Source: Paenibacillus sophorae (GTDB taxonomy: Bacteria; Bacillota; Bacilli; Paenibacillales; Paenibacillaceae). Taken from it: a stretch of DNA of 64,000 nucleotides. Below are positions 1-13,201 of the stretch, one piece after another (position 1 is the stretch's first letter; every line of letters begins with the position of its first letter). Location of the stretch: positions 62,001 to 126,000 of the forward strand of contig NZ_CP076607.1 in the NCBI RefSeq assembly GCF_018966525.1, written 5' to 3'. The translations under genes were made by a program, and so were the position numbers. Below the pieces are notes generated by a model. That model saw only the letters and a list, made by a program, of their open reading frames with translations. It did no database searches and was not told where the DNA came from.

Positions 1-17
1 TTAACTATTACGCTAAG

Positions 18-46
18 GCCGCTCCGTCGCTATCGGAGCGGCTTTT
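18..46 (+). terminator. Intergenic hairpin before the sugar permease genes
   Basis: A 9-bp perfect GC-rich stem (GCCGCTCCG / CGGAGCGGC) with a 7-nt loop is followed by TTTT. It sits just ahead of the ribosome binding site of the first permease. Such hairpins are common between a solute-binding-protein gene and its permease genes, where they lower downstream expression and protect the upstream mRNA. The binding-protein gene would lie before the window, which is inference. Confidence 0.75.
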
Positions 47-67
47 CTATAAGGAGTGAATACAACG

Positions 68-1408
68 GTGGAAAAACGATCCATAATAGAGCTTCGAAGA
101 CCATTTCTGTCCGGCTGCCGGACAAGCGCTGTCTTGTCGGTTCTGGTTATGGGAGCGGGTCAGCTTAACAACCGTCAGTACGGGAAAGGAATAGCGCTAA
201 TGCTGCTGCATTTGGCAGGTCTGTATGTGGCGATTGCCAAGCTGCCCCATGCGGTATGGGCGTTGGTTACACTAGGAGAGACATCGGCCCGTCTGGAGAA
301 GGTCGGCAAGGTGTATCAACAGGTAATCGGGGATCATTCCATCTATCTACTGGTGGAGGGTCTGATTATGATTTTTCTAATGTTTCTTCTTCTGGCCGTT
401 TATGTTCTAAATATCAGGGATGCTTATCGCTGCGCCAGACTGAGGGAAGAAGGCATGCCGCTGCATACGTTCAGGCAGACGCTGCATTTTTTACTCGATT
501 ACCGCTTTCCGCAGATTGCCATTGCCATTCCGGTGCTGGGTATCTTATTTTTTACGGTAATGCCGATTGTGTTCATGATTCTACTCGCTTTCACCGACTT
601 CACGCGCAGCCATATGCCCCCTGCCCAATTAATCAATTGGCACGGCCTGGAGACATTTCGCGATATTTTCCGGCTTCGCGTCTGGAGCGAGACCTTCTAC
701 GGTGTAACCCTGTGGACCCTGCTCTGGGCCGTAGCGTCTACTTTGACCTGCTTTGCGGCCGGATTTGTTATTGCGCTGGCGGTACAGCAGAAGGATATCC
801 GGTTCAAAAAGTTCTGGCGGACAATCTTTATTCTTCCTTACGCCATTCCTTTATTCGTCTCCACCCTCATTCTACGCAACGTATTTAACGGCCAGTTCGG
901 ACCGGTGAACGACTACCTCGAACTCATGGGGTTCGGGCGGGTTCCCTGGCTGTCGGACCCAGAGTGGGCAAAGCTCACGCTTGTCCTCGTCAACATGCTC
1001 CTCGGCTTCCCTGTAATCATGCTGATGATTATCGGCGTCCTGTCCACTATACCTGGGGATATGTATGAAGCTGCCGATATCGACGGGGCGGACGGACTGC
1101 AAAAGCTGCGGCTGATCACTTTTCCTACCGTGATGTACACCATGATGCCGATACTGATTATGCAATTCGTGGCGAATATCAACAATTTCAATGTGATCTA
1201 TCTGCTGACCGGAGGCAATCCCGTTAACGGGAATTATCAATTCGCGGGTCATACGGATATCCTGATTACCTGGCTGTACAAGCTGTCCATGGAGCAGGGG
1301 CAATATAATTTTGCTTCGGTTATCGGTATTTTCATTTTTGTACTCTTGTCCGGGTTCGCTGTCTGGAGCATCCGCCGGACGAAGTCGTTTAAGGAAGAGA
1401 GGCTATAA
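68..1408 (+). CDS. Sugar ABC transporter permease, MalF type
   Basis: This is an integral-membrane permease of a carbohydrate ABC importer (MalF/MalG, binding-protein-dependent family). The protein of about 446 residues has an extra N-terminal hydrophobic region, several membrane segments, and the ATPase-contacting EAA loop (EAADIDGADGLQKLRLITFP) in the C-terminal third. I chose the GTG at 68 because AAGGAG at 51-56 lies 11 nt upstream; an in-frame GTG at 56 would overlap that site. The stop overlaps the next permease start by one base (TAATG), so the two are translationally coupled. The long MalF-type N-terminus and the LacI-type gene downstream suggest a maltose, maltodextrin or other oligosaccharide substrate, but the substrate cannot be read from the sequence. 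The binding protein is expected just upstream of the window. Confidence 0.9.
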   Translation: MEKRSIIELRRPFLSGCRTSAVLSVLVMGAGQLNNRQYGKGIALMLLHLAGLYVAIAKLPHAVWALVTLGETSARLEKVGKVYQQVIGDHSIYLLVEGLIMIFLMFLLLAVYVLNIRDAYRCARLREEGMPLHTFRQTLHFLLDYRFPQIAIAIPVLGILFFTVMPIVFMILLAFTDFTRSHMPPAQLINWHGLETFRDIFRLRVWSETFYGVTLWTLLWAVASTLTCFAAGFVIALAVQQKDIRFKKFWRTIFILPYAIPLFVSTLILRNVFNGQFGPVNDYLELMGFGRVPWLSDPEWAKLTLVLVNMLLGFPVIMLMIIGVLSTIPGDMYEAADIDGADGLQKLRLITFPTVMYTMMPILIMQFVANINNFNVIYLLTGGNPVNGNYQFAGHTDILITWLYKLSMEQGQYNFASVIGIFIFVLLSGFAVWSIRRTKSFKEERL

Positions 1409-2244
1409 TGACGAATCGCCCCTTACGAAAAGCGGTGCGCCTAACGTTAAGTTACGTGCTGTTGTCGCTTGCCGCGCTGTTCTGTATTTATCCCGCCCTC
1501 TGGGTGCTGCTGTCCTCGTTCCGCCCGGGGGATATGCTCTTTAGCGAAACACTGCTTCCGACATCGTTCACACTCCTTCATTACAGGCAGTTGTTTGAGA
1601 ATTATCCGTTCGCCGAGTGGTATGTGAATACGTTCAAAATCGCCATTATCAGCACCGTGATCTCCACTGTGCTTGTGATGATGACAGGATATGTGTTCTC
1701 AATGTTCCGTTTCACCGGCCGAAAAAACCTGATGAGCATGCTGCTGGCGCTCGGCTTATTTCCCGGCTTTATGAGCATGATTGCCGTTTATATTTTGCTA
1801 AACCAGATGAATCTGCTTAATACGCATGCGGCGGTTATTATCGTGTCTGCCGCGGGAGCGCCGCTGTTCTTTCTTTTCTCCAAAAGCTATTTTGATACGA
1901 TTCCGCGCAGTCTGGTAGAGGCGGCGCGGATCGACGGGGCCGGTCATATGAACACGTTCTTCCGCATGATTTTGCCTTTGTCAAAGCCGCTGCTGGTGTA
2001 TGTGGTGCTGATGAATTTTACCGGTCCGTTCACGGATTTCATCTTCGCCAGGCTCGTGCTGAGGACTCCAGAGAAAAAGACGCTGGCCGTCGGACTATAC
2101 GATATTGTAACAGACCGAACAAAGCTTCAATTTACGATGTTCGCTGCCGGCTGCGTGCTGATTGCTGTTCCGATTACGGCGCTGTTCCTTCTGCTGCAGC
2201 GCTATCTGGTTGCCGGGTTGACGTCCGGCGCAGAGAAAGGCTAG
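1408..2244 (+). CDS. Sugar ABC transporter permease, MalG type
   Basis: This is the partner permease of the preceding gene, 278 residues with six predicted membrane helices, the usual length for MalG-type subunits. The EAA motif is clear (EAARIDGAGHMNTFFRMILP) and precedes the last two helices. The N-terminus begins with a basic stretch and then helix 1 (LSYVLLSLAALFCIYPALWV). The ATG overlaps the stop of the first permease by one base, which predicts a 1:1 heterodimer. No ATPase gene is present; such systems often share a MsmX/MalK-type ATPase encoded elsewhere. No clear terminator follows before the LacI-family gene. Confidence 0.92.
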   Translation: MTNRPLRKAVRLTLSYVLLSLAALFCIYPALWVLLSSFRPGDMLFSETLLPTSFTLLHYRQLFENYPFAEWYVNTFKIAIISTVISTVLVMMTGYVFSMFRFTGRKNLMSMLLALGLFPGFMSMIAVYILLNQMNLLNTHAAVIIVSAAGAPLFFLFSKSYFDTIPRSLVEAARIDGAGHMNTFFRMILPLSKPLLVYVVLMNFTGPFTDFIFARLVLRTPEKKTLAVGLYDIVTDRTKLQFTMFAAGCVLIAVPITALFLLLQRYLVAGLTSGAEKG

Positions 2245-2396
2245 CGAAGAACGCGGGCAGAGAGTTGGAGGTTGTCTGTTCGGCCGGGGCTGCATCGGGT
2301 ATAATTGAAAGAAGAGTATGCAATAACTGCAATGTACGGTTCCGAGCGGTCCGATAGGTCTGCCTCCGGGAAAGAAAGAAACGGAGGGTTACAGTA

Positions 2397-3440
2397 TTGG
2401 CGACAATTCAGGATATAGCAGATTATGTGGGGATCTCCATTGCCACCGTGTCAAGAGCGCTCAATAAGCCGGCGCTCGTCAATGCGGAGACGCGCGAGCG
2501 CGTGATGCAGGCGGCGAAGAAGCTTAACTATTTCGACACGGCCAAGTTCAAGCAGACCAATGCGAAGAACACGAAGATTTCCCTGGGCGTCATTATTCCA
2601 TATATTACATCGTTCTTCTTCGGCGAATTATTTAGCGGAATCAGCCGGGTCGCCCAGGAGAACAACATCGATCTGATTTTGTACGAGCTGAAGAGCGGCA
2701 AAATGAACGAGGAGGGGCTGACCGAGGCGTTTTCCTTCGTGCAGCAGCATTTGGTCGACGGGATTATTCTGACCAGCTTCCATATGCCGGCCGAGTATGA
2801 CAAGCTGGTCGATACGCTGCAGATTCCCGTCGTCCTGCTGCTAGACTCCCATGAGAGCGCCAAACTGCCGGCCTACAAGGTCGATGACATTCGTGCTTCG
2901 TTCGACGCCGTCGCTTATCTCGTATCGCGCGGACATCGGCGCATCGGCATGATTTCCGCCATGCTGACACAGCAGCACGACCGCGGCGAACAGCTCCGGC
3001 TCAAAGGCTATAAGCAGGCGGTCGACTTCTATGGACTGCCCTTTTCGGAGTCGTTTGTCGCCTACGGGGATATGCGTTTTGATGACGGGTACAAGGCGAT
3101 GAAGGAGCTTCTCGCCGAGCGGGAGCAGACCGGACTAACCGCTGTGTTTGCTGCCTCCGACGAGATGGCGATCGGAGCGATGCGCTGCATTTACGACGCG
3201 GGGCTCAGAGTGCCGGAGGATATCTCGGTCATGGGCTTTGACAATTTGTCGGTAAGCGGAATCACGACGCCCAAGCTGACGACGATTGAACAGCCCTTTG
3301 GCGAGATTGGCGCAGAGGGCGTCAAGCATATGATCAGGCACTTTGCCGAGGGAGGAAAGTTCCCCGAGAAAGGACAGTTTTACCTCGCTTATAAAATCAT
3401 TGAAAGAGAGTCAGTAGCCGTGATTCCGGTCGACAAATAG
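2397..3440 (+). CDS. LacI-family transcriptional regulator
   Basis: The 347-residue protein has the LacI helix-turn-helix at residues 3-22 (TIQDIADYVGISIATVSRAL), then the hinge helix, then a periplasmic-binding-protein-like effector domain (from about residue 60). Typical core stretches are visible, including an ASDEMAIGA segment and the IEQPFGEIG region near the end. The start is TTG at 2397, supported by GGAGGG at 2383-2388 with 8-nt spacing; no better ATG lies nearby. It most likely controls the adjacent sugar permease operon, as is usual for this arrangement. The effector is unknown. A TATAAT at 2300-2305 could be a -10 box, but no good -35 is seen. Confidence 0.9.
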   Translation: MATIQDIADYVGISIATVSRALNKPALVNAETRERVMQAAKKLNYFDTAKFKQTNAKNTKISLGVIIPYITSFFFGELFSGISRVAQENNIDLILYELKSGKMNEEGLTEAFSFVQQHLVDGIILTSFHMPAEYDKLVDTLQIPVVLLLDSHESAKLPAYKVDDIRASFDAVAYLVSRGHRRIGMISAMLTQQHDRGEQLRLKGYKQAVDFYGLPFSESFVAYGDMRFDDGYKAMKELLAEREQTGLTAVFAASDEMAIGAMRCIYDAGLRVPEDISVMGFDNLSVSGITTPKLTTIEQPFGEIGAEGVKHMIRHFAEGGKFPEKGQFYLAYKIIERESVAVIPVDK

Positions 3441-3456
3441 CGATCGATATGCGAAC

Positions 3457-3482
3457 AGGCCGCCCTTTTCGAGGTGCGGTCT
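3457..3482 (+). terminator. Possible weak terminator after the LacI gene
   Basis: AGGCCGC and GCGGTCT form a 7-bp stem with one G-U pair and a 12-nt loop, followed only by ATTTGCGG. It is placed correctly, 16 nt after the stop codon, but the T-tract is poor. Confidence 0.35.
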
Positions 3483-3615
3483 ATTTGCGGTTTCCGGACG
3501 CGGTTTCCGAAATCGCTCTCCAGATCCTCCACCCGCTCCGGCGGGTATGGCGGATGGCGGAACCCTTATTCGCGTGTTAATCCAATCGCCGCTAGGCAGC
3601 ATAAGTTAAAAAGAA

Positions 3616-3651
3616 ATACAAAAAACCACTGCTGAAATCTCAGCAGTGGTT
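3616..3651 (-). terminator. Terminator of the rRNA operon
   Basis: On the minus strand a perfect 12-bp stem (AACCACTGCTGA / TCAGCAGTGGTT) with a 4-nt loop is followed by a T-rich tail (TTTTTGTATTTC). It lies a few bases after the 5S rRNA 3' end, as expected for factor-independent termination of an rrn operon. Confidence 0.93.
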
Positions 3652-3656
3652 CATGT

Positions 3657-3773
3657 GCTTGGCGGCGTCCTACTCTCCCAGGACCCTTCGGTCCAAGTAC
3701 CATCGGCGCTGGAGGGCTTAACGGTCGTGTTCGGGATGGGTACGCGTGGAACCCCTCCGCCATCGCCACCAAA
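3657..3773 (-). rRNA. rrf: 5S ribosomal RNA
   Basis: The minus strand reads TTTGGTGGCGATGGCGGAGG at the 5' end and finishes with CCGCCAAGC, the usual Firmicute 5S termini, giving 117 nt. The internal CCCATCCCGAACACG segment is the standard loop C region. It lies directly after the 23S gene and before the operon terminator. Confidence 0.96.
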
Positions 3774-3793
3774 CGGCAGGCCTTGATCGCCTG

Positions 3794-3821
3794 AAAACTG
3801 GATTCGAAACGAAACATTGCG
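3794..3821 (-). other. 3' half of the 23S rRNA processing stalk
   Basis: This spacer segment (CGCAATGTTTCG... on the minus strand) is complementary to 6823-6850 on the other side of the 23S gene, with a 28-nt pairing that is almost perfect. Such stalks are the substrate for RNase III-type maturation of 23S rRNA. Confidence 0.8.
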
Positions 3822-3828
3822 TTATTTT

Positions 3829-6756
<2,928 letters not shown>

Positions 6757-6885
6757 AACTAAGCACTTTCACTTCACTTGTTCAATCGCTTGACACAAGC
6801 TCAGCTAAAAGATGTTCTAAAACGCAATTTTCGTTTCGGTATCCAGTTTTCAAGGATCAAGACATAACAAATAGATGAAGTTTGT

Positions 6886-6961
6886 TGGTGGAGCCAAGGA
6901 GGATCGAACTCCTGACCTCCTGCTTGCAAGGCAGGCGCTCTCCCAGCTGAGCTATGGCCCC
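6886..6961 (-). tRNA. tRNA-Ala (anticodon TGC)
   Basis: The 76-nt cloverleaf starts GGGGCCATAGCTCAGCTGGG, has the anticodon stem-loop CCTGCCTTGCAAGCAGG with TGC, the T-loop GTTCGATCC, and an encoded CCA end. It is the only tRNA in the 16S-23S spacer; no tRNA-Ile is present here. Confidence 0.97.
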
Positions 6962-6972
6962 GCAAATTCCAT

Positions 6973-7000
6973 CAAAACTGAACAAATGGGAACACGTTAG
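6973..7000 (-). other. 3' half of the 16S rRNA processing stalk
   Basis: The minus strand reads TAACGTGTTCCCATTTGTTCAGTTTT. It is complementary, with one bulge, to 8737-8761 upstream of 16S (AACTGAACAAATGGAACGCG). The pairing would bring the two ends of pre-16S rRNA together for RNase III-type cleavage. Confidence 0.8.
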
Positions 7001-7056
7001 ATTATGGAAGCTTAGCTTCCGTATTTGAATGTTTCCGCTCGGGAAACGATTCTCCA

Positions 7057-8618
<1,562 letters not shown>

Positions 8619-8736
8619 TTTTTTCGTGCGGTTACTCCCTCGAATCACTCCAAGAAAATAACCATCCGAAAAGTCTATCGATAGAGCGATTAGCTCATTT
8701 TGAAACTGACGATTCATTCACATGAATCATTTAAAT

Positions 8737-8761
8737 TAACGCGTTCCATTTGTTCAGTTTT
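8737..8761 (-). other. 5' half of the 16S rRNA processing stalk
   Basis: The leader reads AAACTGAACAAATGGAACGC on the minus strand and pairs with 6973-7000 beyond the 16S 3' end. Confidence 0.8.
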
Positions 8762-8814
8762 CAAAGAACTTGCACCCGGCATTTTGAACATTCCGTCTCA
8801 TGCACAGGAATTAT

Positions 8815-8843
8815 AGAATAACACGCTACATTACTTTCGTCAA
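8815..8843 (-). promoter_or_regulatory. rRNA operon proximal promoter
   Basis: On the minus strand TTGACG (8838-8843) and TATTCT (8815-8820) are separated by 17 nt, a good match to a housekeeping sigma promoter. It lies about 200 nt ahead of the 16S 5' end. Confidence 0.8.
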
Positions 8844-8899
8844 CTCTTTTTTCAATTGTGACTTTTAACTTCATCACAACCTCGCGAGCGACAAGAAAT

Positions 8900-8928
8900 A
8901 ATATATCATGCCTATCTCCAACTTGCAA
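8900..8928 (-). promoter_or_regulatory. rRNA operon distal promoter
   Basis: On the minus strand TTGCAA (8923-8928) and TATATT (8900-8905) are separated by 17 nt. The upstream DNA (8930-8950) is almost pure A/T and could serve as an UP element. Together with the proximal promoter it makes the tandem arrangement usual for rrn operons. Confidence 0.75.
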
Positions 8929-9081
8929 CACTTTTTTTAAAATAAATTATTTATCTATTACGCAAAGGTATTAATCGGTCTATACCTCATAGTTTTTGTG
9001 GAATGTTCATTGCAGTGAAGCAGTAAAACGAGTTATCGTAATTAATATCCATTTCCCGGCTTAATATAGAAAGGAGCTGTT

Positions 9082-10335
9082 ATGAGAAATCAAACGTCTA
9101 CAATATCGCAGGTAAATGTGGCGGCGGGAGAGCAGCGCAATCTTCAGCAGGCCACGATCTATCGGATTCTGCTGGCCGTCGGTTTCGTCCATTTGTTCAA
9201 CGATTCCATTCAGGCGGTTATCCCGGCTATTTTTCCTATCCTTAAGAGTAATATGCTGCTCTCCTTCGCCCAAATCGGATGGATAGCGTTTGCGCTCAAC
9301 ATTACGTCCTCGGTTATTCAGCCGGTCATCGGCTACGCCGCAGACCGCCATCCGCGTCCGATCCTGCTTCCGCTCGGGATGGGCAGCACTTTAACGGGTG
9401 TTCTGCTGCTGGCCTACGCCAATAATTATGCCCTGGTGCTGATCTCCGTCATTCTGATCGGGTTCGGCTCAGCGACCTTCCATCCCGAAGGCATGCGTGT
9501 GGCGCATATGGCTGCCGGTCTGAAAAAAGGGTTGTCCCAATCCATCTTCCAGGTAGGAGGCAATGCAGGACAGTCCCTTGGTCCGCTGCTGATGAAGTGG
9601 ATTTTTATCCCGTTCGGGCAGATTGGCGCTTTAGGCTTTACAATTATTGCGGCCGCCGGTGTCGTGGTGCAGACCTATGTGGCCCGGTGGTACCGGGAGA
9701 TGCTGGATGCCGGCTATACGTTCAGCAAAAAAACCGTGTCCCGCGCAATGGATCCCGCCAGAAGGAAAAGCATTTTGAGGGCAGTGATTATTCTGGTCTT
9801 AATCGTTTTTGTGCGCTCATGGTATGGTCAAGCCATCGGAAGCTACTATACGTTCTATTTAATGGAGAAATACGGTCTGGTGCTGGACAGTGCTCAGAAT
9901 TATATTTTTATGTACTTGGCTGCCGGAGCTCTTGGCACTCTCTTCGGCGGCCCGCTTGCCGACCGGTTCGGACGGCGAAATCTGATCCTGTTCTCCATGG
10001 TCGGAACCGTACCATTTGCGCTGGCACTTCCGTTTGTAAATCAATTTTGGGCAGGTGTGCTGCTGCTCATAGGCGGATTTGTCCTGCTGTCCAGCTTCTC
10101 GGTAACCGTTATTTATGCGCAAATGCTGTATCCCGGCAATATCGGCACCGTCTCCGGGCTTATTACCGGACTGGCTTTCGGTCTCGGAGGGATCGGCTCG
10201 CTGTTCATCGGTCATATGATCGATATGGTCGGCATCACCCGTGTCTTCACTGCCTGCGGCTTCCTGCCGCTTCTCGGCCTACTCGCCCTGCTTCTCCCAG
10301 GGGACCGGAAACTGGAAGAATGGGCGGCAGAGTGA
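9082..10335 (+). CDS. fsr: MFS exporter, fosmidomycin-resistance (Fsr) type
   Basis: The 417-residue protein is a 12-helix major facilitator. It resembles the Fsr branch in stretches such as HLFNDSIQAVIPAIFPILKS near residue 34, the SVIQPVIGYAADRHP loop, and FHPEGMRVAHMA followed by QSIFQVGGNAGQSLGPLL, which are hallmarks of E. coli Fsr and relatives. AAGGAG at 9071-9076 with 5-nt spacing fixes the ATG at 9082. Known members export fosmidomycin or small solutes by proton antiport; the natural substrate here is unknown. It stands alone: the rRNA promoters diverge upstream and a bidirectional terminator follows. Membership of the subfamily is by motif memory, not by a search. Confidence 0.85.
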   Translation: MRNQTSTISQVNVAAGEQRNLQQATIYRILLAVGFVHLFNDSIQAVIPAIFPILKSNMLLSFAQIGWIAFALNITSSVIQPVIGYAADRHPRPILLPLGMGSTLTGVLLLAYANNYALVLISVILIGFGSATFHPEGMRVAHMAAGLKKGLSQSIFQVGGNAGQSLGPLLMKWIFIPFGQIGALGFTIIAAAGVVVQTYVARWYREMLDAGYTFSKKTVSRAMDPARRKSILRAVIILVLIVFVRSWYGQAIGSYYTFYLMEKYGLVLDSAQNYIFMYLAAGALGTLFGGPLADRFGRRNLILFSMVGTVPFALALPFVNQFWAGVLLLIGGFVLLSSFSVTVIYAQMLYPGNIGTVSGLITGLAFGLGGIGSLFIGHMIDMVGITRVFTACGFLPLLGLLALLLPGDRKLEEWAAE

Positions 10336-10358
10336 TCCATGGAAACTGAACCGTCCGC

Positions 10359-10403
10359 AAAAGTCTCATCGCTTCCTTTTTCACAGGGAGGATGAGCTTT
10401 TTT
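10359..10403. terminator. Bidirectional terminator between the exporter and PBP genes
   Basis: AAAAGTCTCATC and GATGAGCTTTTTT form a stem of about 11 bp with one G-U pair. T-runs occur on the plus side, and the A-run gives T-runs on the minus side. It lies between convergent genes and can end both transcripts. Confidence 0.7.
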
Positions 10404-10460
10404 CATAATTGATGTCCCGGGAAAGGAGAGGGGGGGCATGAAAATGGAGCATATCGAGGC

Positions 10461-12374
10461 TTATCGCCGCGTCTGTTGCAGGACCGATTCCATAACCCTG
10501 GCAAATAAGGCTGCCGCTGCTCCGCTGCCTGCGGTCATATAGTTATCCCGGTCGGTTCGGTCAAACCCCATCCACACGGCAGCCGTCCATTCCGGGGTAT
10601 AGCCGACAAACCAGATGTCACGGTTGGCCTTACGATCGGTTCCAGGCAGATCCAGCTCCGTTGTGCCGGTCTTTCCGGCGACCGGTCTGTTCATTTGCGC
10701 TCTTATACCTGTGCCTTCCTGGACGACAGTCCGCAGCATGGTGGTCATTTCTCCAGCTGTCCGCGCCGAAATCACCCGGGAAGCGGCCGGAACATGCTCA
10801 TACAGCACGGTTCCGTGACGGTCTGTAATTCTGCGTACGGTATGTGCTTCCCGGTAGGTGCCGCCGCTTGCGAACACACTATAGGCTTGGGCCATCTTCA
10901 GCGGGGATACCCCTTTATGCAGGCCGCCAAGCGCTATCGACAGGTTATTGTCCTCGCCGGTTAGCTCAATACCAAGCTTGGAAGCAAATTGACGCGCATA
11001 AGCCAGGCCCGTCTGCCTTAGCAGCCATACTGCCGGGGCGTTGGCGGACTTTTGAAGCGCCGCACTCATCGTTAATTGTCCCGTATAGGCGTTGTTAATA
11101 TTTTCGGGCCGATAGCTTCCGTAAGCGTACGGACGGTCGGGCAGCACGCTGTCAGGTGTAAACCTCCCGCTCTCCAGCGCGGGTCCGTAAACGATAATCG
11201 GCTTAAAGGCGGAGCCGGGTTGGCGGGCGTCAAGAATGGCCCGGTTCAGATCTCCTTCGCGAGGATTGCGTCCGCCCATCATGGCGACGATCTCGCCGTT
11301 ATGATGGTTCACAATGACCATGGCAGCTTCCGCTTTGCGGTTCTTACCATCCGGCGGAAAGGCCTCCTTCCTCAAAAAGGCCTTCTCCAGCGCAGACTGA
11401 GCTCCTTTATTTATCGCGGTTTCAATGAGATACCCGCCCGTTCGAAGCTTCTCCGTCGATATGCCCGTTACCCGGGACGCTTCACGGAGCGAGGCCTCCA
11501 TATAGGAAACGGCAGACGGTTCGGCCTCGGCCTCTCCGGGCGGCTCATACTTGCGACCGGCTGCCTCCCTCATTTCACTTACGGTGATTAAGCCTTCCCG
11601 CAGCATGATGCCAAGGACAAGCCTGCGCCTATCCAGCGACTTCTCGGCGTTATCCACCGGATTATAAACGGACGGCCCTTTCGGAATTCCCGCCAAAATA
11701 GCAATCTGCCAAATCTCCAGCCGCTTCAGGTCGGAGACGCCGAAATAACGTTCCGCCGCAGACTTGACGCCGTACTGTCCTCTCCCCATATAGATTTGGT
11801 TCAAATACAGCTCCATGATTTCGTTCTTGGACAGCCGCTTTTCCAAAGCGACGGCGATGGAGGCTTCATTCAGCTTGCGCAACATCGTCCTGTCCCTGTT
11901 CAGATAGAGGTTGCGGGCAAGCTGCTGCGTAATGCTGCTCCCTCCCTCGGAAAGCCTCATCCGAGCGGAATTGTTCACGAACGCCCGTAGAATTCCCTTG
12001 TAATCAAGACCATTATGGTCATAAAAGCGCCGGTCCTCAACGGCAACAAACGCCTTGATTAGAAGCTCCGGCATTTCCTGCAGTTTGGCCGCTTGTCTGT
12101 AACCCGATCCGGGCAAAGGGATTTTGCGCACAGTCGTACCGTCCGAAGCGGCGATGACGCTGGATTCGGGAAGAATCAGGATATCCTGATGGCGATGAAC
12201 GGCAAATTCTCCGTACTCGCGCATATAGAAGAGCGCAATCAGCCCCAGCATGGCGGCGAGCACTCCCGCGTCAAACAGCCTGCACAGGAAGCGGAGAACG
12301 TCAGCGCGTCGGCCCTGGATTCCATGGTTACGGGGAAATCGCATCCCTCTGCGAACGGCGAATATTTTCTTCAT
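10461..12374 (-). CDS. Class A penicillin-binding protein (PBP1A family)
   Basis: This bifunctional peptidoglycan synthase of 637 residues has an N-terminal membrane anchor (about residues 33-50), a GT51 glycosyltransferase domain and a transpeptidase domain. GT51 motifs include EDRRFYDHNGLD and GGSSITQQLARN. Transpeptidase motifs are SxxK in QPGSAFKP, SxN in KSANAPAV and KTG in AGKTGTTE, so all catalytic motifs are intact. The start ATG overlaps the stop of the upstream HAMP protein gene by 4 bases (ATGA), showing translational coupling within a two-component operon. This suggests that this PBP is controlled by, or cooperates with, the sensor system, for example under cell-wall stress. Confidence 0.92.
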   Translation of the reverse strand: MKKIFAVRRGMRFPRNHGIQGRRADVLRFLCRLFDAGVLAAMLGLIALFYMREYGEFAVHRHQDILILPESSVIAASDGTTVRKIPLPGSGYRQAAKLQEMPELLIKAFVAVEDRRFYDHNGLDYKGILRAFVNNSARMRLSEGGSSITQQLARNLYLNRDRTMLRKLNEASIAVALEKRLSKNEIMELYLNQIYMGRGQYGVKSAAERYFGVSDLKRLEIWQIAILAGIPKGPSVYNPVDNAEKSLDRRRLVLGIMLREGLITVSEMREAAGRKYEPPGEAEAEPSAVSYMEASLREASRVTGISTEKLRTGGYLIETAINKGAQSALEKAFLRKEAFPPDGKNRKAEAAMVIVNHHNGEIVAMMGGRNPREGDLNRAILDARQPGSAFKPIIVYGPALESGRFTPDSVLPDRPYAYGSYRPENINNAYTGQLTMSAALQKSANAPAVWLLRQTGLAYARQFASKLGIELTGEDNNLSIALGGLHKGVSPLKMAQAYSVFASGGTYREAHTVRRITDRHGTVLYEHVPAASRVISARTAGEMTTMLRTVVQEGTGIRAQMNRPVAGKTGTTELDLPGTDRKANRDIWFVGYTPEWTAAVWMGFDRTDRDNYMTAGSGAAAALFARVMESVLQQTRR

Positions 12375-13141
12375 GGAACAATCCGGCCTTCCAGCGAGCG
12401 TTCCATATCCAGTAATTCCACTTTCGCTGATTCCAGATGGGCATATAGAGCACTCTCCCGGTCCGGAACCTCCGATTCCGCCGCCGACAACTCTCGAAGT
12501 ATTCTTTTCGTTCTAAGAACGAGGGCGATCGCCTCCCCGCCGGTCCAATCTGCCGGTTCCCTACATTCGTCGTCCTCGCCTCCAAGCTGCTTCGGGAGAG
12601 AGGAAGAGTGAGGCACCGGGGCTGCGGATGAGTTCAAACCGGGCGATATGGGAGAACGTACCGGAACTGCCGACGGGAGGGAACCGGACGATTCGGGAGA
12701 ACGCTCCGGAACCTCCGACAGGCGGGAACCGGACGATTCGGGAGAGCTCGCCATTTCGCTTTTGCCGATTCGCTCCAAATTAGCAGCGAATTCACTCAGT
12801 TCTCCCCCGGTGCGTACGGCGAGTTCCGAAATTTTGCCGCCTTCCGCCAGTTTCTCTGACACCCGCAGGAGCGTCTTCATATCACTGTCCAGCATTTGGG
12901 ACCTTAGCATAAACAGAAGGCCGAAGCATGTCAAATACAAGACGACGGAGAGCGGAGTCCGCCCAACAACATTGATGATCCCGTTCGACAACCGGATAAA
13001 CAGAGCTTCCGATTCCGGCGAATAGCAAGTATACAGCAAGGCGAATATCCGGCGGACGACAAACAGAAGGACGCCGCTCAGCAGAGCGCATCCGCCGGTA
13101 ATATACAAATAGCCGAGCCGCACCGTGTAGAATCTTTTCAT
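12371..13141 (-). CDS. Kinase-less HAMP-domain membrane protein with tandem repeats
   Basis: I do not recognise a named family. The 256-residue protein has two membrane segments (about 11-30 and 61-80), then a HAMP-like segment (84-128, ending in RTGGELSEFAANLERI), then three 15-residue Ser/Pro-rich repeats (133-177), and a helical C-terminus (200-252). The layout and even local sequence of the first 128 residues (compare GIINVVGRTPLS with the IINHIGSVPLL of the adjacent kinase) match the sensor half of the neighbouring histidine kinase, but no H-box or ATPase domain follows. The ATG at 13141 has AGGAGG 8 nt upstream; an in-frame ATG at 13168 lacks such a site. It sits between the kinase and PBP genes and overlaps the latter by 4 bases. 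It may be a decayed paralogue or an adaptor. Confidence 0.8.
   Translation of the reverse strand: MKRFYTVRLGYLYITGGCALLSGVLLFVVRRIFALLYTCYSPESEALFIRLSNGIINVVGRTPLSVVLYLTCFGLLFMLRSQMLDSDMKTLLRVSEKLAEGGKISELAVRTGGELSEFAANLERIGKSEMASSPESSGSRLSEVPERSPESSGSLPSAVPVRSPISPGLNSSAAPVPHSSSLPKQLGGEDDECREPADWTGGEAIALVLRTKRILRELSAAESEVPDRESALYAHLESAKVELLDMERSLEGRIVP
12611..12745 (-). repeat. Three 45-bp in-frame tandem repeats
   Basis: The repeats encode SPESSGSRLSEVPER, SPESSGSLPSAVPVR and the more diverged SPISPGLNSSAAPVP. The first two are nearly identical at DNA level (the GGAACCGGACGATTCGGGAG unit recurs on the plus strand). This is a likely length-variable linker. Confidence 0.85.
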
Positions 13142-13201
13142 GGCCTCTTCCTCCTCGCATTCAGGCAATTGCCGACCTAAAGCTAAAGGATAGCGACCAA
13201 A

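Noticed and set aside
256..888. 210-codon frame within the first permease gene
   Set aside because: Overlaps a well-supported membrane protein in another frame; its composition is not protein-like.
12611..12745. CRISPR-like direct repeats
   Set aside because: They are contiguous in-frame 45-bp coding repeats without spacers.
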